In this document: positions 45,708 to 57,989 of the stretch, one piece after another
Position numbering within the stretch: position 1 is the stretch's first letter
Layout: every line of letters begins with the position of its first letter
NCBI RefSeq assembly: GCF_029633865.1
Contig: NC_079219.1
Coordinates: 11,591,420 to 11,655,419, forward strand
Direction of reading: 5' to 3'
From: Lampris incognitus
Lineage: Eukaryota; Chordata; Actinopteri; Lampriformes; Lampridae
DNA: 64,000 nucleotides
Position numbers and translations under genes: made by a program
Notes under the pieces: model-generated
What the model saw: the letters and a program-made list of their open reading frames with translations, nothing else
Told to the model about the DNA's origin: nothing
The model's database searches: none

Positions 45708-46200
45708 AACCAGTAACCATGGTAACGCCTATCCTATAGTAGTACAATCTACAGCGGTAAAACACAATAACATATATCCTGTATTAGTACAGTCCACAGC
45801 AGTAGCCACAGTAACATTTATCCTGCAATGGTACAGTCTACAGCAATTACCATGGTAACATCTGTCCTGTATTAGTACAGTCCACAGCAGTAGCCACAGT
45901 AACATTTATCCTGCGATGGTACAGTCTACAGCAATTACCATGGTAACATCTGTCCTGTATTAGTACAGTCCACAGCAGTAGCCACAGTAACATTTACCCT
46001 GCGATGGTACAGTCTACAGCAATTACCATGGTAACATCTATCCTGGATTAGTAAAAGTCTACAGCAATTACCATGATAACAGCTAGCCGGTACGTAGTAC
46101 AGTCTACATCAGTAACCATAGTAACATCTACTCTGTAGTTGTACAGTATACAGTGGTGTAGTAGTAAATTCTACAGCAGTAACCACTGCAACAGCTATCC
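45708..46200 (+). repeat. 44-bp minisatellite with 88-bp higher-order unit
   Basis: About eleven units built around TAGTACAGTCTACAGCA and CCATGGTAACATCT. Two alternating types (TATTAGTACAGTCCACAG and CAATGGTACAGTCTACAG) repeat three times as an 88-bp pair. Confidence 0.85.
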
Positions 46201-46443
46201 TGTCATAGTGCGGTATATATACTATACTATGACAGATGTTAGTGTTACCAGATGTTACATATACTGTATATATGCAGTCTATGTTAACACACAAACACAC
46301 ACATATAAACACCCATACACACACAGAACACACACACACACACACATACACGGCACACACAACACAAATATATAGATGCCGCAAACACAATTATATTTAC
46401 ACAATCCACACACAGACACAAACATAATCCACACATAAAAAAA

Positions 46444-46444
<1 letters not shown>

Positions 46445-46485
<41 letters not shown>
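46445..46485 (+). repeat. CA microsatellite
   Basis: (CA)n about 41 bp within a wider CA-rich stretch 46285-46560 in gatad2b intron 1. Confidence 0.9.
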
Positions 46486-46487
<2 letters not shown>

Positions 46488-46661
46488 CACACCCATAGAC
46501 GCATACACAACACACATGCACACACACACATACAAACACACGCACACCGATACATACAGACTCATGCCAACATAAGGCTCCTTTGTTTCTTGCCCCCCTC
46601 CCCCGTCTTCCTTTTCCAGCTGTGCCAACAGACCACCCATCTAAAGAACCCCTACAGTTTA

Positions 46662-46880
46662 ACACCGATTCACTGTATATTCCAACACCAGTTCACTGTA
46701 TATGCTAACTAACACTAGTTCACTGTATATACTAACAGTAGTTCACTGTATAGTAATACCAGTTCACTGTAAATATCAATATCAGTTCACTGTATATACT
46801 ACTAACACCAGTTCACTATATAGTAATACCAGTTCACCATATTCTCCAACACCAGTTCAATGTATAGTAATACCCAGTCC
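46662..46880 (+). repeat. CCAGTTCACTGTATA minisatellite, first segment
   Basis: About ten degenerate units of about 20-25 bp (ACCAGTTCACTGTATATACTAAC). Related units recur at 51598-51753, 52945-53101 and 53304-53375, suggesting one array broken by insertions. Confidence 0.8.
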
Positions 46881-47367
46881 ACCAGTCCGGCTACTGGTGA
46901 AAGCCAGACTGGTGAAAGTGGATGTCAAAAGTCAATTTTCACAAGCTCCAGCTGACATAATCTACGACAAGCACGGATTTGTAAGTTCATGTTATTTTCT
47001 TTCTCCACTTGGACACACAAGCTCAATTAGTGTCATTTGTATTTTAATTTTGCCATATCAGTGATATATTATCGCTGAAATAAATGGGTGATAACAGTCT
47101 CCTGAACCGACTAGTAGGTTTAGTAGGCCCCTACTAGCCCATATATTTGGGACAGATGTGTGATGATAACTCCTATTCAACAGACTGATAACATTCAAAC
47201 CAGGTAGTGAGTTTATTAACCAGTGGTAAAATTCCCTCACCGCGGCATCTCTAAGTGGAACTATCACACGAACTGCGTGGAATACTCACTGATGGCTCGC
47301 TGTCTGTCACATGTACGTGCGTAACTCAGGTGCTCGCTACAAAAGGTGACAAAGAGCCGACAGACAT
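46881..47367. other. Intronic, nothing recognised
   Basis: Non-repeat DNA of gatad2b intron 1. The segment 47205-47250 resembles 49285-49325 (GAGTTTATTAAC..GTGG), so it may belong to the same decayed retroelement. Confidence 0.35.
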
Positions 47368-47435
47368 CCATCCATTATCCACACCGCTTGACCTGCTTTC
47401 AGGGTCGCGGGGATGCTGGAGCATACCCAACGGTG
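47368..47435 (-). repeat. SINE tail fragment (GGATGGAT-tailed family)
   Basis: CATCCATTATCCAC...GGGGATGCTGGAGC; a short diverged fragment. Confidence 0.65.
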
Positions 47436-47513
47436 TCTCTGCATCAGGGGCTGGTGGGACCTGGCCCCACCAGAAGTAGCCATTGCACAACATGATCAAT
47501 AATTCAACGTTAA

Positions 47514-47906
47514 TGTAGCGAATTCAGGGGCCGCCGGGATTCCGTCACGGCCGGCAACCGAACCCAGATAGCTCGGACCACGGGCAACTGCGCTAACCAG
47601 TCAACTAAAGGGTCCAACCCGTTAGCCAAGGGCTAGCGAGTCTAGTCATCCGTGGTCTTTACACTGCCCTCCCTCCTTTGGGAGGCACGTTCCCGCGCTT
47701 CAGCATATCAGCTCCCTCACGCTTCCGATGGCCTCACGGTCTCTCCATCCCAGCTCTGACACCAATGTAGCGAATTCTGGGGCAGCCAGGAATCCGTCGC
47801 AGCCGGGAACCGAACCCGGATAGCCCGGACCACGGACCATCAGTCAACTAAAGGGCCCGACCCGTTAGCCAAGGGCTAGCGAGTCTAGTCATCCGCGGTC
47901 GTTACA
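47514..47906 (-). mobile_element. 393-bp miniature LTR element (TRIM) with tRNA-like LTRs
   Basis: Direct terminal repeats 47514-47663 (150 bp) and 47766-47906 (141 bp) enclose only 102 bp. On the minus strand each repeat starts TGTAA and ends GCTACA. TTGGTGTCAGAGCTGGG follows the first repeat as a primer-binding site, and AAAGGAGGGAGGG precedes the second as a polypurine tract. The target duplication is TTAA (47510-47513 and 47907-47910). Within each repeat is a tRNA-like segment with box A (TAGTTGACTGG) and near-perfect box B (GGTTCGGTTCC). No coding capacity. Confidence 0.8.
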
Positions 47907-48199
47907 TTAACAACATTTTTTTTCTTTGTATCTAACATTGCTGCGTGTTTATCACATATGACAACGGTAGAGCTGTCCGATACATTCCCGAATATCTTCC
48001 TGTACCTGTGGCGTAAAGGTCAGTACTTCCAGCAGTCTTGGTTTGGTGAGCATGGGAAGGGCCCGTCAGCATTCGTTTAACCAAGTGAGCAGTTGAAAAC
48101 ACTGAGCTGTGGGGCACGATCATGTTGGCCCCAAGCTGACAGCACCCAATAAAAGACAATAGAATGAATGACATAGGTCAAGACGTTTAGTAGACATGC

Positions 48200-48401
48200 A
48201 GGGGTAGGCAACATGGTCCAGAAAGGCCCGGTGTGGGTGCAGGTCTTTGTTCCAACCAAGCAGTTACACACCTGATTCTATTAGTCAACCAATAGTCTTT
48301 GCTAAGGACCTTGATTTGTAGACTCAGGTGTGTTAACTCCTTGGTTGGAACAAAGACCTGCACCCACACCGGACCTTTCTGGACCATGTTGCCTATCCCT
48401 G
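48200..48401. mobile_element. 202-bp hAT-type MITE, copy 1
   Basis: Terminal inverted repeats over 60 bp (CAGGGGTAGGCAACATGG ... and inverse ending GCCTATCCCTG). Identical length and about 95% alike to 53102-53303. Its own 8-bp target duplication is not clear. Confidence 0.85.
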
Positions 48402-48414
48402 GACAGCATCGCCG

Positions 48415-48620
48415 TTGCTACACGCAACACCATTTCACACCCCATATGGGATGGAGCAACGGAGGTTAAATGCACTTGCTATGCTATCAACTGAAAATGA
48501 ATTCATTCATGGATTGCTGAACTTCGATACAAAAGTTACTGACAAGTTTGCCCAGATGAAAGATCGTCATGCATCATTTCTTTTTCAAGCAATTAACGTC
48601 ACTTGTGAGTCTATTTTGCA
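48415..48620 (+). pseudogene. hAT/ZMYM1-like transposase C-terminal relic
   Basis: The frame contains EQRRLNALAMLSTENEFIHGL and KFAQMKDRHASFLFQ. This is the C-terminal end of the hAT dimerisation region as seen in ZMYM1-like/hAT proteins, where RL..LA.LS(I/T)E follows the dimerisation helices. About 60 codons survive, after a frameshift at the left. Confidence 0.55.
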
Positions 48621-48751
48621 TTATTACAAGGCGCATTATTTGGATGATCCGCTGTGGCGACCCCTAACGGGAGCAGCTGAAAGAAGTAGTAGTAGTAGTA
48701 GACAAGGCGTGTTATTTGGCTGTAGGTTAAGGCCCGGAAAGCAATGGGTTT

Positions 48752-48882
48752 CCATCCATCCATCCATTATCCAAACCGCTTATCCTGCTCTCAGGGTCGC
48801 GGGGATGCTGGAGCCTATCCCAGCAGGCATTGGGCGGCAGGCGGGGAGACACCCTGGACAGGCCGCCAGGCCATCACAGGGC
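48752..48882 (-). mobile_element. Short SINE copy with target duplication
   Basis: A perfect 12-bp duplication AGCAATGGGTTT (48740-48751 and 48883-48894) proves insertion as a 131-bp unit: tail CCATCCATCCAT at left, end ATCACAGGGC at right. Confidence 0.9.
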
Positions 48883-49370
48883 AGCAATGGGTTTACGTGC
48901 TCTGAAATGTTGCTTTGGATGTGCCATTACAGTTGCTGACCACAATGACCGTATACTGCTTGACAGGGGTTAAATTGGGCCGGGGGTGTCCGGCGCTCAG
49001 CACCGCCACATAATACCTCAGATGTCATCAGGCGGCGTTAAGCACTGACCAAAAAAGAATTATTCATAGATTTTTACCCTGCCTTTATTGTTAAAAGAAT
49101 ACATATATTACATTTGGCCATTCAAATAAGTAACCATTCGTGTTTTTTTTTCGAGTTTAAAATGACGTTGCATCATCACTTTCAACGGTCAGCAGCGAGC
49201 TGACGGTCGTATCCACCAGCTCCGACTCACGCGGGACCTGGAGAAGGCGCACCCCCGGGAATAATGGCCTGTTACCATCATGAGTTTATTAACTGGTGGG
49301 GGAATGTCCTCACCGTGAGGTAGGAGTGAGTATACCACACTTGTTCCAAATGGGTGTATGTGTGGATCTC

Positions 49371-49912
49371 ACCGTTGGTACTGCCTCCCGTTGTGGAGCG
49401 GAACTTGTCCGCCAACCCGGACATGCAGTCACAGGGCTGCAGTTAGAGGACGTGGCTTTCGACAACGCTGGTACCGTCCTGTGCGACATCTCCGCGGGTC
49501 AGCCCCAGCCCGCCATTCCCACTGGATGGAGGCAGTGTGTTTTCGATACTGTCCATGGCCTCTCCCACCCAGGCAAAAGGCCATCTCAGAGACTGGTGGT
49601 GGCGAAATTCATCTGGCACTGGCTCAAAAAAGAAGCCCACCCGGCGCAGCTCCCGGTGCCCAAAAGGAGGTTTGACCACATAAACATGGACCTGGTGGGC
49701 CCCCTGCACCCCTCCCATGAATTTACTTACCTCCTCACAATGGTGGACGGGACGACTCGATGGCCGAAAGCCGTCTCACCGTTGTTGATGACATCCACCA
49801 AGGTACCCCGGGTATTCATTGGGACCTGGGTCGCCCGGTTCGGTACCCCATCTGACTTCTCCTCTGACCGGAGCTCGCAGTTGATGTCTGAGCTCTGGAA
49901 CGCAGTCGCAGA
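49371..49912 (+). pseudogene. Ty3/gypsy integrase relic (second gypsy lineage)
   Basis: Translation gives LQLEDVAFDNAGTVLCDIS, QPAIPTGWRQCVFDTVHGLSHPG, LAQKRSPPGAAPGAQKEV in a second frame, then RRFDHINMDLVGPLHPSHEF, YLLTMVDGTTRWPKAV and GTPSDFSSDRSSQLMSELWNAVAE. These are the RNase H-integrase linker and the start of the integrase core. The zinc-binding Cys pair is deleted, and the second catalytic Asp region reads SSDRSSQL. Unrelated in detail to the element at 5806-9623. Confidence 0.75.
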
Positions 49913-51597
<1,685 letters not shown>

Positions 51598-51753
51598 GAT
51601 ACGAGTTCACTGTAATTACTAACATCAGCTCATTGTATATATTAATACCACTTCACCATATATACTAATACCAGTTCACTGTATATGCCAACACTAGCTC
51701 ACTTTTTAATATACCAACACAAGTTCACTGGATATAGTAACACCAATTCACCA
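51598..51753 (+). repeat. CCAGTTCACTGTATA minisatellite, second segment
   Basis: Units such as ACCAGTTCACTGTATATGCC continue up to the Tc1 element and resume beyond it. Confidence 0.75.
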
Positions 51754-51755
51754 TA

Positions 51756-52941
51756 TACACCGATCAGCCAAAACATTAAAATCACTGACAGGTAAGTGAA
51801 TAACATTATCTTGTTACAATGGCGCCTGTCAAGGGGTGGGATATATTAGGCAGCAGGTGAACAGTCAGTTCTTGAAGTTGATGTGTTGGAAGCAGGAAAA
51901 ATGGGCAAGTGTAAGGATCTGAGTGACTTTGATAAGGGCCAAATTGTGATGGCTATACGACTGGGTCAGAGCATCTCCAAAACTTGTGGGGTGTTCCCAG
52001 TATGCAGTGGTCAGTACCGACCAAAAGTGGTCCAAGGAATGACTGGTGAACTGGCGACAGGATCATGGGTACCCAAGGCTCACTGATGGGCATGGGGAGC
52101 GAAGGCTAGCCCGGCTGATCCGATCCCACAGAAGAGCTACTGTAGCTCAAATTGCTGAAAAAGTGAATGCTTGCTATGATAGACAGGTGTCAGAACACAC
52201 TGTGCATCGCAGCTTGCTGCATATGGGGCTGCATAGCTGCAGACCGGTCAGTGCCCATAATGACCCCTGTCCACCGATGAACGCACCTACAATGGGCATG
52301 TGAGTGTCAGAACTGGACCTTGGAGCAATGGAAGAAGGTGAACTGGTCTGATGAATCATGTTTTCTTTTACATTATGTTGATGGCTTGGTGCCTGTGCAT
52401 CGTTTACCTGGGAAAGAGATGACACCAGGATGCACTGTGGGAAGAAGGCAAGCCGGCGGTGGCAGTGTGATGCTCTGGGCAATGTTCTGCTGGGAAACCT
52501 TGGGTCCTGGCATTCATGTGGATGTTACTTTGACAAGTACCACCTGCAGTTGCAGATCTGGTACACCCCTTTATGGCAACGGTATTCCCTGATAGCTTAG
52601 CCTCTTTCAGCAGGATGATACGCCCCGGCACACAGCAAAAATCGTTCAGGAATGGTTTGAGGAACATGACAGCTCAAGGTGTTGCGTTGGCCTCCAAATT
52701 TCACAGATCTCAATCCGACTGAGCATCTGTGGGACGTGCTGGAAAAACCAGTCCAATCCATGGAGGCCCCACCTCACAACTTAGAGGACTTGAAGGATCT
52801 GCTAGTAATATTTTGGTGCCAGATACCACAGGACACCTTCAGAGGAGTCCATGCTTTGACAAGTCAGAGCTGTTTCGGTGGCACGAGGGGGGCTGACACA
52901 ATATTAGGCAAATGGTTTTAATGTTTTGGCTGATCGGTGTA
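51756..52941 (+). mobile_element. Tc1/mariner-family DNA transposon
   Basis: Perfect terminal inverted repeats of about 26 bp (CACCGATCAGCCAAAACATT... and inverse), flanked by TA. The transposase remnant is in plus orientation: DNA-binding part MGKCKDLSDFDKGQIVMA and LARLIRSHRRATVAQIAEKV; catalytic Asp in VNWSDESCFLLHYVDG; second Asp in LFQQDDTPRHTAKI; Glu in LNPTEHLWDVLE. This is a DD34E arrangement. At least four frameshifts split the frame, so the copy is inactive. Confidence 0.9.
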
Positions 52942-52944
52942 TAC

Positions 52945-53101
52945 TAGCACCTGTTCCCTGTACATACTAACTACCACCAGATATATCAACACCAGTTCAT
53001 TGTGTATGCTAAGACTAGATCACTGTGTGTGTGTACATTTTACATATATATATATATGCACACCAGCTCACTACATTTTCTAACACCAGTTCACTGTATA
53101 C
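52945..53101 (+). repeat. CCAGTTCACTGTATA minisatellite, third segment
   Basis: Resumes immediately after the Tc1 element and runs into the second hAT MITE. Confidence 0.7.
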
Positions 53102-53303
53102 CAGGGATAGGCAACATGGCCCAGAAAGGTCCGGTGTGGGTGCAGGTCTTTGTTACAACCAAGCAGTTACACACCTGATTCTATTAGTCAACCAATAGTC
53201 TTTGCTAAGGACCTTGATTTGTAGACTCAGGTGTGTAACTCCTTGGTTGGAACAAAGACCTGCACCCACACCGGACCTTTCTGGACCATGTTGCCTATCC
53301 CTG
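53102..53303. mobile_element. 202-bp hAT-type MITE, copy 2
   Basis: Same element as 48200-48401. Flanked by an 8-bp duplication with one mismatch (CTGTATAC at 53094-53101, CTGCATAC at 53304-53311), the target size of hAT elements. The duplicated bases are part of the minisatellite unit. Confidence 0.88.
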
Positions 53304-53507
53304 CTGCATACTAATACCAGTTGAACATACACTATAATAGTTGTTCACCATAAAGATGAATACCATTCACTGAATATTCCAGTAGTGTTTATTCTAGTAA
53401 AAAGAGTTGGTTTTATTTGAGAGAACATGTCATAGTATTGTCTGATATGTGGAAAAACCTCAGTAAGTAGTGATATGTATAGTCTATTGTCTATATGTGG
53501 CTTGATA

Positions 53508-53642
53508 TATCCACCCATCCATCCATTAACCAAACTGCTTATCCTGCTCTCAGGGTCGCGGGGATGCTGGAGCCTATCCCAGCAGACATTGGGTGGCAGG
53601 CGGGGAGACACCCTGCACAGGCTGCCAGGCCATCACAGGGCT
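53508..53642 (-). mobile_element. Short SINE copy (GGATGGAT-tailed family)
   Basis: CACCCATCCATCCATT...CATCACAGGGC; same limits as the copy at 48752-48882. Confidence 0.8.
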
Positions 53643-53696
53643 CACGGCATGAAACAGGCTTGTACTGCCTCATAAAGAATTTACTTGACTCACTGG

Positions 53697-53697
<1 letters not shown>

Positions 53698-53783
<86 letters not shown>
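53698..53783 (+). repeat. (TA)n microsatellite
   Basis: About 86 bp of perfect TA repeats. Confidence 0.95.
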
Positions 53784-53785
<2 letters not shown>

Positions 53786-53840
53786 TATTGTCTATATGTA
53801 GAAATGTGTAGTTACATTATGTACATTAGTATGGCATACA

Positions 53841-54269
53841 TGCCCCCCCCCCCTTTTCTCTGAATTGTACTTGGCCAATTACCCCACTCTTCCGAGTCAT
53901 TCCGGTCGCTGCTCCCTCCCCTCTGTCAATCCGGGGAGGGCTGCAGACTACCACATGTCTCCTCCGATACATGTGGAGTCGCCAGCCGCTTCTTTTCACC
54001 CAACAGTGAGGAGTTTCACCAGGGGGACGTAGCACGTGAGAGGATCACGCTATTCCCCCTAGTTCCCCCACCCTCCCGAACAGGCGCCCCGACCAACCAG
54101 AGGAGGAGCTAGTGCAGCAGCCAGGACACACAACCACATCCGGCTTCTCACCCGCAGACACGGCCAATTGTGTCTGTAGGGACGCCGGACCAAGCCGGAG
54201 GTAGGATTCGAACTGGGGATACCCGTGTTGGTGGACAACAGAATAGACTGCCACGCTACCCGCACGCCC
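53841..54269 (-). mobile_element. tRNA-derived SINE (GTCCGGGTAGCG family), copy 3
   Basis: Minus-strand copy with target duplication GGCATACA (53833-53840 and 54270-54277). Head at the right end (GGGTAGCGTGGCAGTC, box B with one change), body as in copies 1 and 2. Confidence 0.88.
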
Positions 54270-54277
54270 GGCATACA

Positions 54278-54668
54278 CGTTTTTGTACTGCCATCATTCA
54301 TTAAGACCTACGCAGTGTACCTTGAAAAACCTAGCCCTTATCAGAGTTTTTAATAAATCTTTTTTCTTTCTGTACAGACAGTTTAGCTGATAAGAGAATT
54401 TGTTTGTAGTCTTTGTTGACTAAATGACGCAACACTTTCCACTTTAAAGATAAATTCACTGTTGTAACGTCCACTATGACGATGTACGTAGAGCTCCTGA
54501 ACATAATTCAACACATCTCATCATTAACGAAATGTAAGTTACTGTACGGACATGATCCTAATCCAGGACTGTGCCCCAACTGCACACTACAAACCAATGC
54601 TCACTATGTTCTGAGTATGCAGTGTGTTCAAATGCAACGCATTTCGGAAACGCATGGCCTTTCCCTGT
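54278..54668. other. Intronic, nothing recognised
   Basis: Part of gatad2b intron 1 between two SINE copies. No coding similarity. Confidence 0.4.
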
Positions 54669-54795
54669 GATGGCCTGGCAGCTTTGTCCGGGGTGTCTCC
54701 CCGCCTGCCGCCCAATGACTGCTGGGATAGGCTCCAGCATCCCCGCGACTCTGAGAGCAGGATAAGCGGTTTGGATAATGGATGGATGGATTGAT
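54669..54795 (+). mobile_element. Short SINE copy (GGATGGAT-tailed family)
   Basis: CTGTGATGGCCTGGC...ATGGATGGATGG; same unit as 48752-48882 in the opposite orientation. Confidence 0.8.
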
Positions 54796-55324
54796 CTGGA
54801 AACTTTTGAAAAAGAAAAAAAAACCAAAAACTAATTGTGGACGGCGACAAAACCCATGGCCATGCAGCAGACCTACACTCGGCGGTGTAAAAATGTGTCT
54901 AACCTACCTTTTTTTAATTAAGTAAGAGTGGAGTAAGTAAAAGAATCAACTGTCGTCTATGGGAGTGTCTCTACCATCACAAAGGAAAATGGTCAAAAGA
55001 AAAAAAGGAATGAATGGAAAACAAACAAAACAACCCAAAGAACATTCCAGAAACTGTTTTTGTTTGCAACAGTCAGATTCTCCTTCGTCACTCCAGCAAG
55101 AAACGATGAGTAACTTCCTTTACTATCAAAGCAGTACACTGCGAAGTACATAGCAAATACTATATAGTGGTAGTGTATGGTAGGGACTGGGGACACAGCC
55201 CAGATCAATGAAAAGTGTATCTACAGCAGCCCGGGAGGGACAACTTGTTAATTTGACTAACCGTCTTTGGTGCCAATCCGTCACACACGTCTTTCATGTT
55301 TGTGACAAACTACTAACTACGTTT
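54796..55324. other. Intronic, nothing recognised
   Basis: No recognisable feature apart from short A-runs. Confidence 0.4.
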
Positions 55325-55615
55325 AAGTTACACTTTATTAATCCACGTGGGGAAGTTATTCCTCTGCATTTGACCAATACTAGCTTCTTTGGAGCAGTGG
55401 GCAGCCCCAGTGCAGCACCCAGGACCGACCTCAAGGCCTGAGGCGAGTGTCTTGGTCTTCATATCTGATACCTAACACGTCTTCGGGATGTGGGAGGAAA
55501 TCCACATGATGCTGGGAAAACACGCAAACTCCACACAGAGAGATCCCGGACTCGAACCCGGAGACTCTTTTTCTTGTGAGTTAATAGTGCTAACCACTAC
55601 CCAACGATGCCAACC
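55325..55615 (-). mobile_element. tRNA-headed SINE, second tail type
   Basis: Head at the right (GTTAGCACTATTAACTCAC, box B GGTTCGAGTCC on the minus strand), tail at the left (CCCCACGTGGATTAATAAA on the minus strand). Related to 25068-25420. Confidence 0.65.
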
Positions 55616-55917
55616 CTCAGAGGTCAGAGGTCAGAATCCCAATCAGGTGAGGTCTTCTTGTGTGGCTCAATGACATTTAGGGAGAGCAGATGTTTGCTGT
55701 CCTCGCTCTCTCTCTCTCTCTCTCTGACACACACACACACATTTACAGAGCCAGTGATTGACATGAGAAAATGGTATCTATGGAAACTGGACTCCAACCA
55801 TCACACTTAAACAGTTAACAAGATGATTCTGTCTATCCCAGACCAGTCCGATCTATCTGCAGATTTACAGATCCACTCCCATCTGTGTAAAGGGAACATC
55901 ATATCTCTCGCTCTCTC

Positions 55918-55919
<2 letters not shown>

Positions 55920-55950
<31 letters not shown>
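55920..55950 (+). repeat. CA microsatellite
   Basis: (CA)n of about 31 bp. A (CT)n/(AC)n pair also occurs at 55706-55741. Confidence 0.9.
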
Positions 55951-55953
<3 letters not shown>

Positions 55954-56476
55954 CTGCCAACAGGACATGCCACACGGACCGACTTAGGGCTCCGCCCACT
56001 GCCAAGTACTTCCAAACCGGTTGCTGAGGCAACCACGGGCAGTCTATTTATAGATCACACTACTAATCAATTTAATTTCTGCAGAGAGAAAGCGAAAAAC
56101 AGAAGAAAGGAGCGTCTCCATGATGATCAATACATCTACCCTGTGGTCACACGTTCCTTCCCTACCGTAAGGGAACAGAACTCCCAACCCTGACTGAATG
56201 TACAATCTTGGATATAGGGGACAATTTTGCCCCAGTCGTCAATTAGGCTGGGGCATCATTCATGTTTTTGGCTCCTCCCGCAGGCCTCCAGGGCCCACCT
56301 CCATCCAGCTTTACAGCTACACAGCATCATGTTGTCATGGTGACGTGGCTGGACCAATAACAGAGCAGATCACCAGGCTGGTTAGAGAGCCAGATTCTAC
56401 CTCAGTGCTATAGAGCAAAGCCACCTGACCAGATGATGACATGGTCCAAACTGCTCACAGGTCAGGCACCCACTAT

Positions 56477-56985
56477 CCTCAGCTAACACCCACTAACATT
56501 GGCTAATAGCCACTAACATAAGCTAATACCTGCTAACATCAGCTAACATTTGCCAGCATCCTTTAACATCAGCTAATGACCACTAACATCAACCAACCTC
56601 CACTGACATCAGCTAACATTTGCCAACATCCTTTAAAATCAGCTAACGACCACTAACATCAACCAACCTCCACTGACATCAGCTAACATTTGCTAACATC
56701 CTTTAAAATCAGCTAACGACCACTAACATCAACCAACCTCCACTGACATCAGCTAACATTTGCCAACATCCGCTAACATCAGGCCAGATCTGTGAAAATT
56801 CACTTACACCACCTAATATTTGCTAATATCCACGAACATCCACTAACATCTGTTAACATCAGCTAACATTTGCTAACATCCAATGACATCAGCTAACATC
56901 CGCAAAAATTCACTAATATCTGTGAACATCCACTAACATCAGCTAACATCCGCTGATATCCGCCAACCTTTGCTAACGCCAAGCA
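56477..56985 (+). repeat. 12-bp minisatellite with a 72-bp higher-order unit
   Basis: Monomers resemble CAGCTAACATTT and CCACTAACATCA. A block of six monomers (GACCACTAACATCAACCAAC, CTCCACTGACATCAGCTAAC, ATTTGCCAACATCC) recurs three times between 56570 and 56780. Confidence 0.85.
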
Positions 56986-57985
56986 GCCATCCTGAGAAAC
57001 CATCAGCCTGGTTCATTCTGACTGTCAGACCTGAGAGAGACTCGGTCACCATGAGGCCAGGAGAACCAGGCCACCTAGCAAGCACCGTCCCATAACTCAA
57101 CACCGCAACAACAAAGAAAGTTCAAAGCCAAAAAGAAAAGAAAAGAAAGAAAGACTGACTTTTAGTTCATCATATTAACGTGTTAATCCTTATTTTAGCA
57201 GGCAGCTGAGAACAGAAAACATCTCCACGTAGGATGTAATAACTTACCAACCACATACAAGAATACTGGCGGTCGCTTCCCAGCCAGAAAGTTTGTGATC
57301 CAAACAGATCTGAGTTTAGGGTTCCTTTGCAAGAAACAGCAGAGAGTAAATGACGGGATTATTTCCTTCTTCCTTCTGGAGCTGGAGACATGTTTGTCTC
57401 TCTGATGGACAGTTTCACAGAGAATGAATGGTCTATGTGTTCACTGATTTCAGACTGTAATGAGTCGACTGACCCAACTGAAGAACTCATTTCTTAAACC
57501 GAGGCACATCCTACTTCCAGCCCTATTTACTCCCATTTCCAGTACCGTTTCATTGAAGACAGATTTTTTTTCAGACGAGAGAGACAGAGAGAGAGAGTAT
57601 AAAACGTTAAAAATAGGTGGATTAAAGGTGAAGCGGTCTTAATAAAAAAAATGAAAGTGTGCAAGTTTAAAAGTTGATGTCTGGGCCTTTAAGGTGGTAC
57701 TGAAATTCAATCAATTTAACGATTTTTTTTTAAAAAATGGCATGATCCAACGAGGCACCCCCAAACGTCAAAGATCAACTAATGTAAGATTTAGACGTTA
57801 TAACCTCGAACTGGATGTCAAAATCCTAATGAAATGGCCTAATTGGCCTGACGTGACAGCAGACAGTGGTCCTGATCTTTCGGATCAGAGTCCTTTCTTC
57901 TCGTCTGCGTAATGCTGTCATGAAGAACAGGGTGGCCATTTGCATGCATACCAAACAAGTTGAGGGGGTGAACGCGTCTCCTCGA
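56986..57985. other. Intronic/promoter-proximal, nothing recognised
   Basis: Open frames here show no family resemblance. Composition shifts toward higher GC near 57.9 kb. Confidence 0.4.
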
Positions 57986-57989
57986 CGTA

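Noticed and set aside
48415-48939. A 174-codon host gene
   Set aside because: The first part is a hAT-type transposase relic and the last part is translation of a SINE fragment.
51883-52921. Functional Tc1 transposase gene
   Set aside because: Catalytic motifs are spread over different frames with several frameshifts.
56477-56985. CRISPR-like regularly spaced repeats
   Set aside because: Contiguous degenerate minisatellite without unique spacers, in a vertebrate genome.
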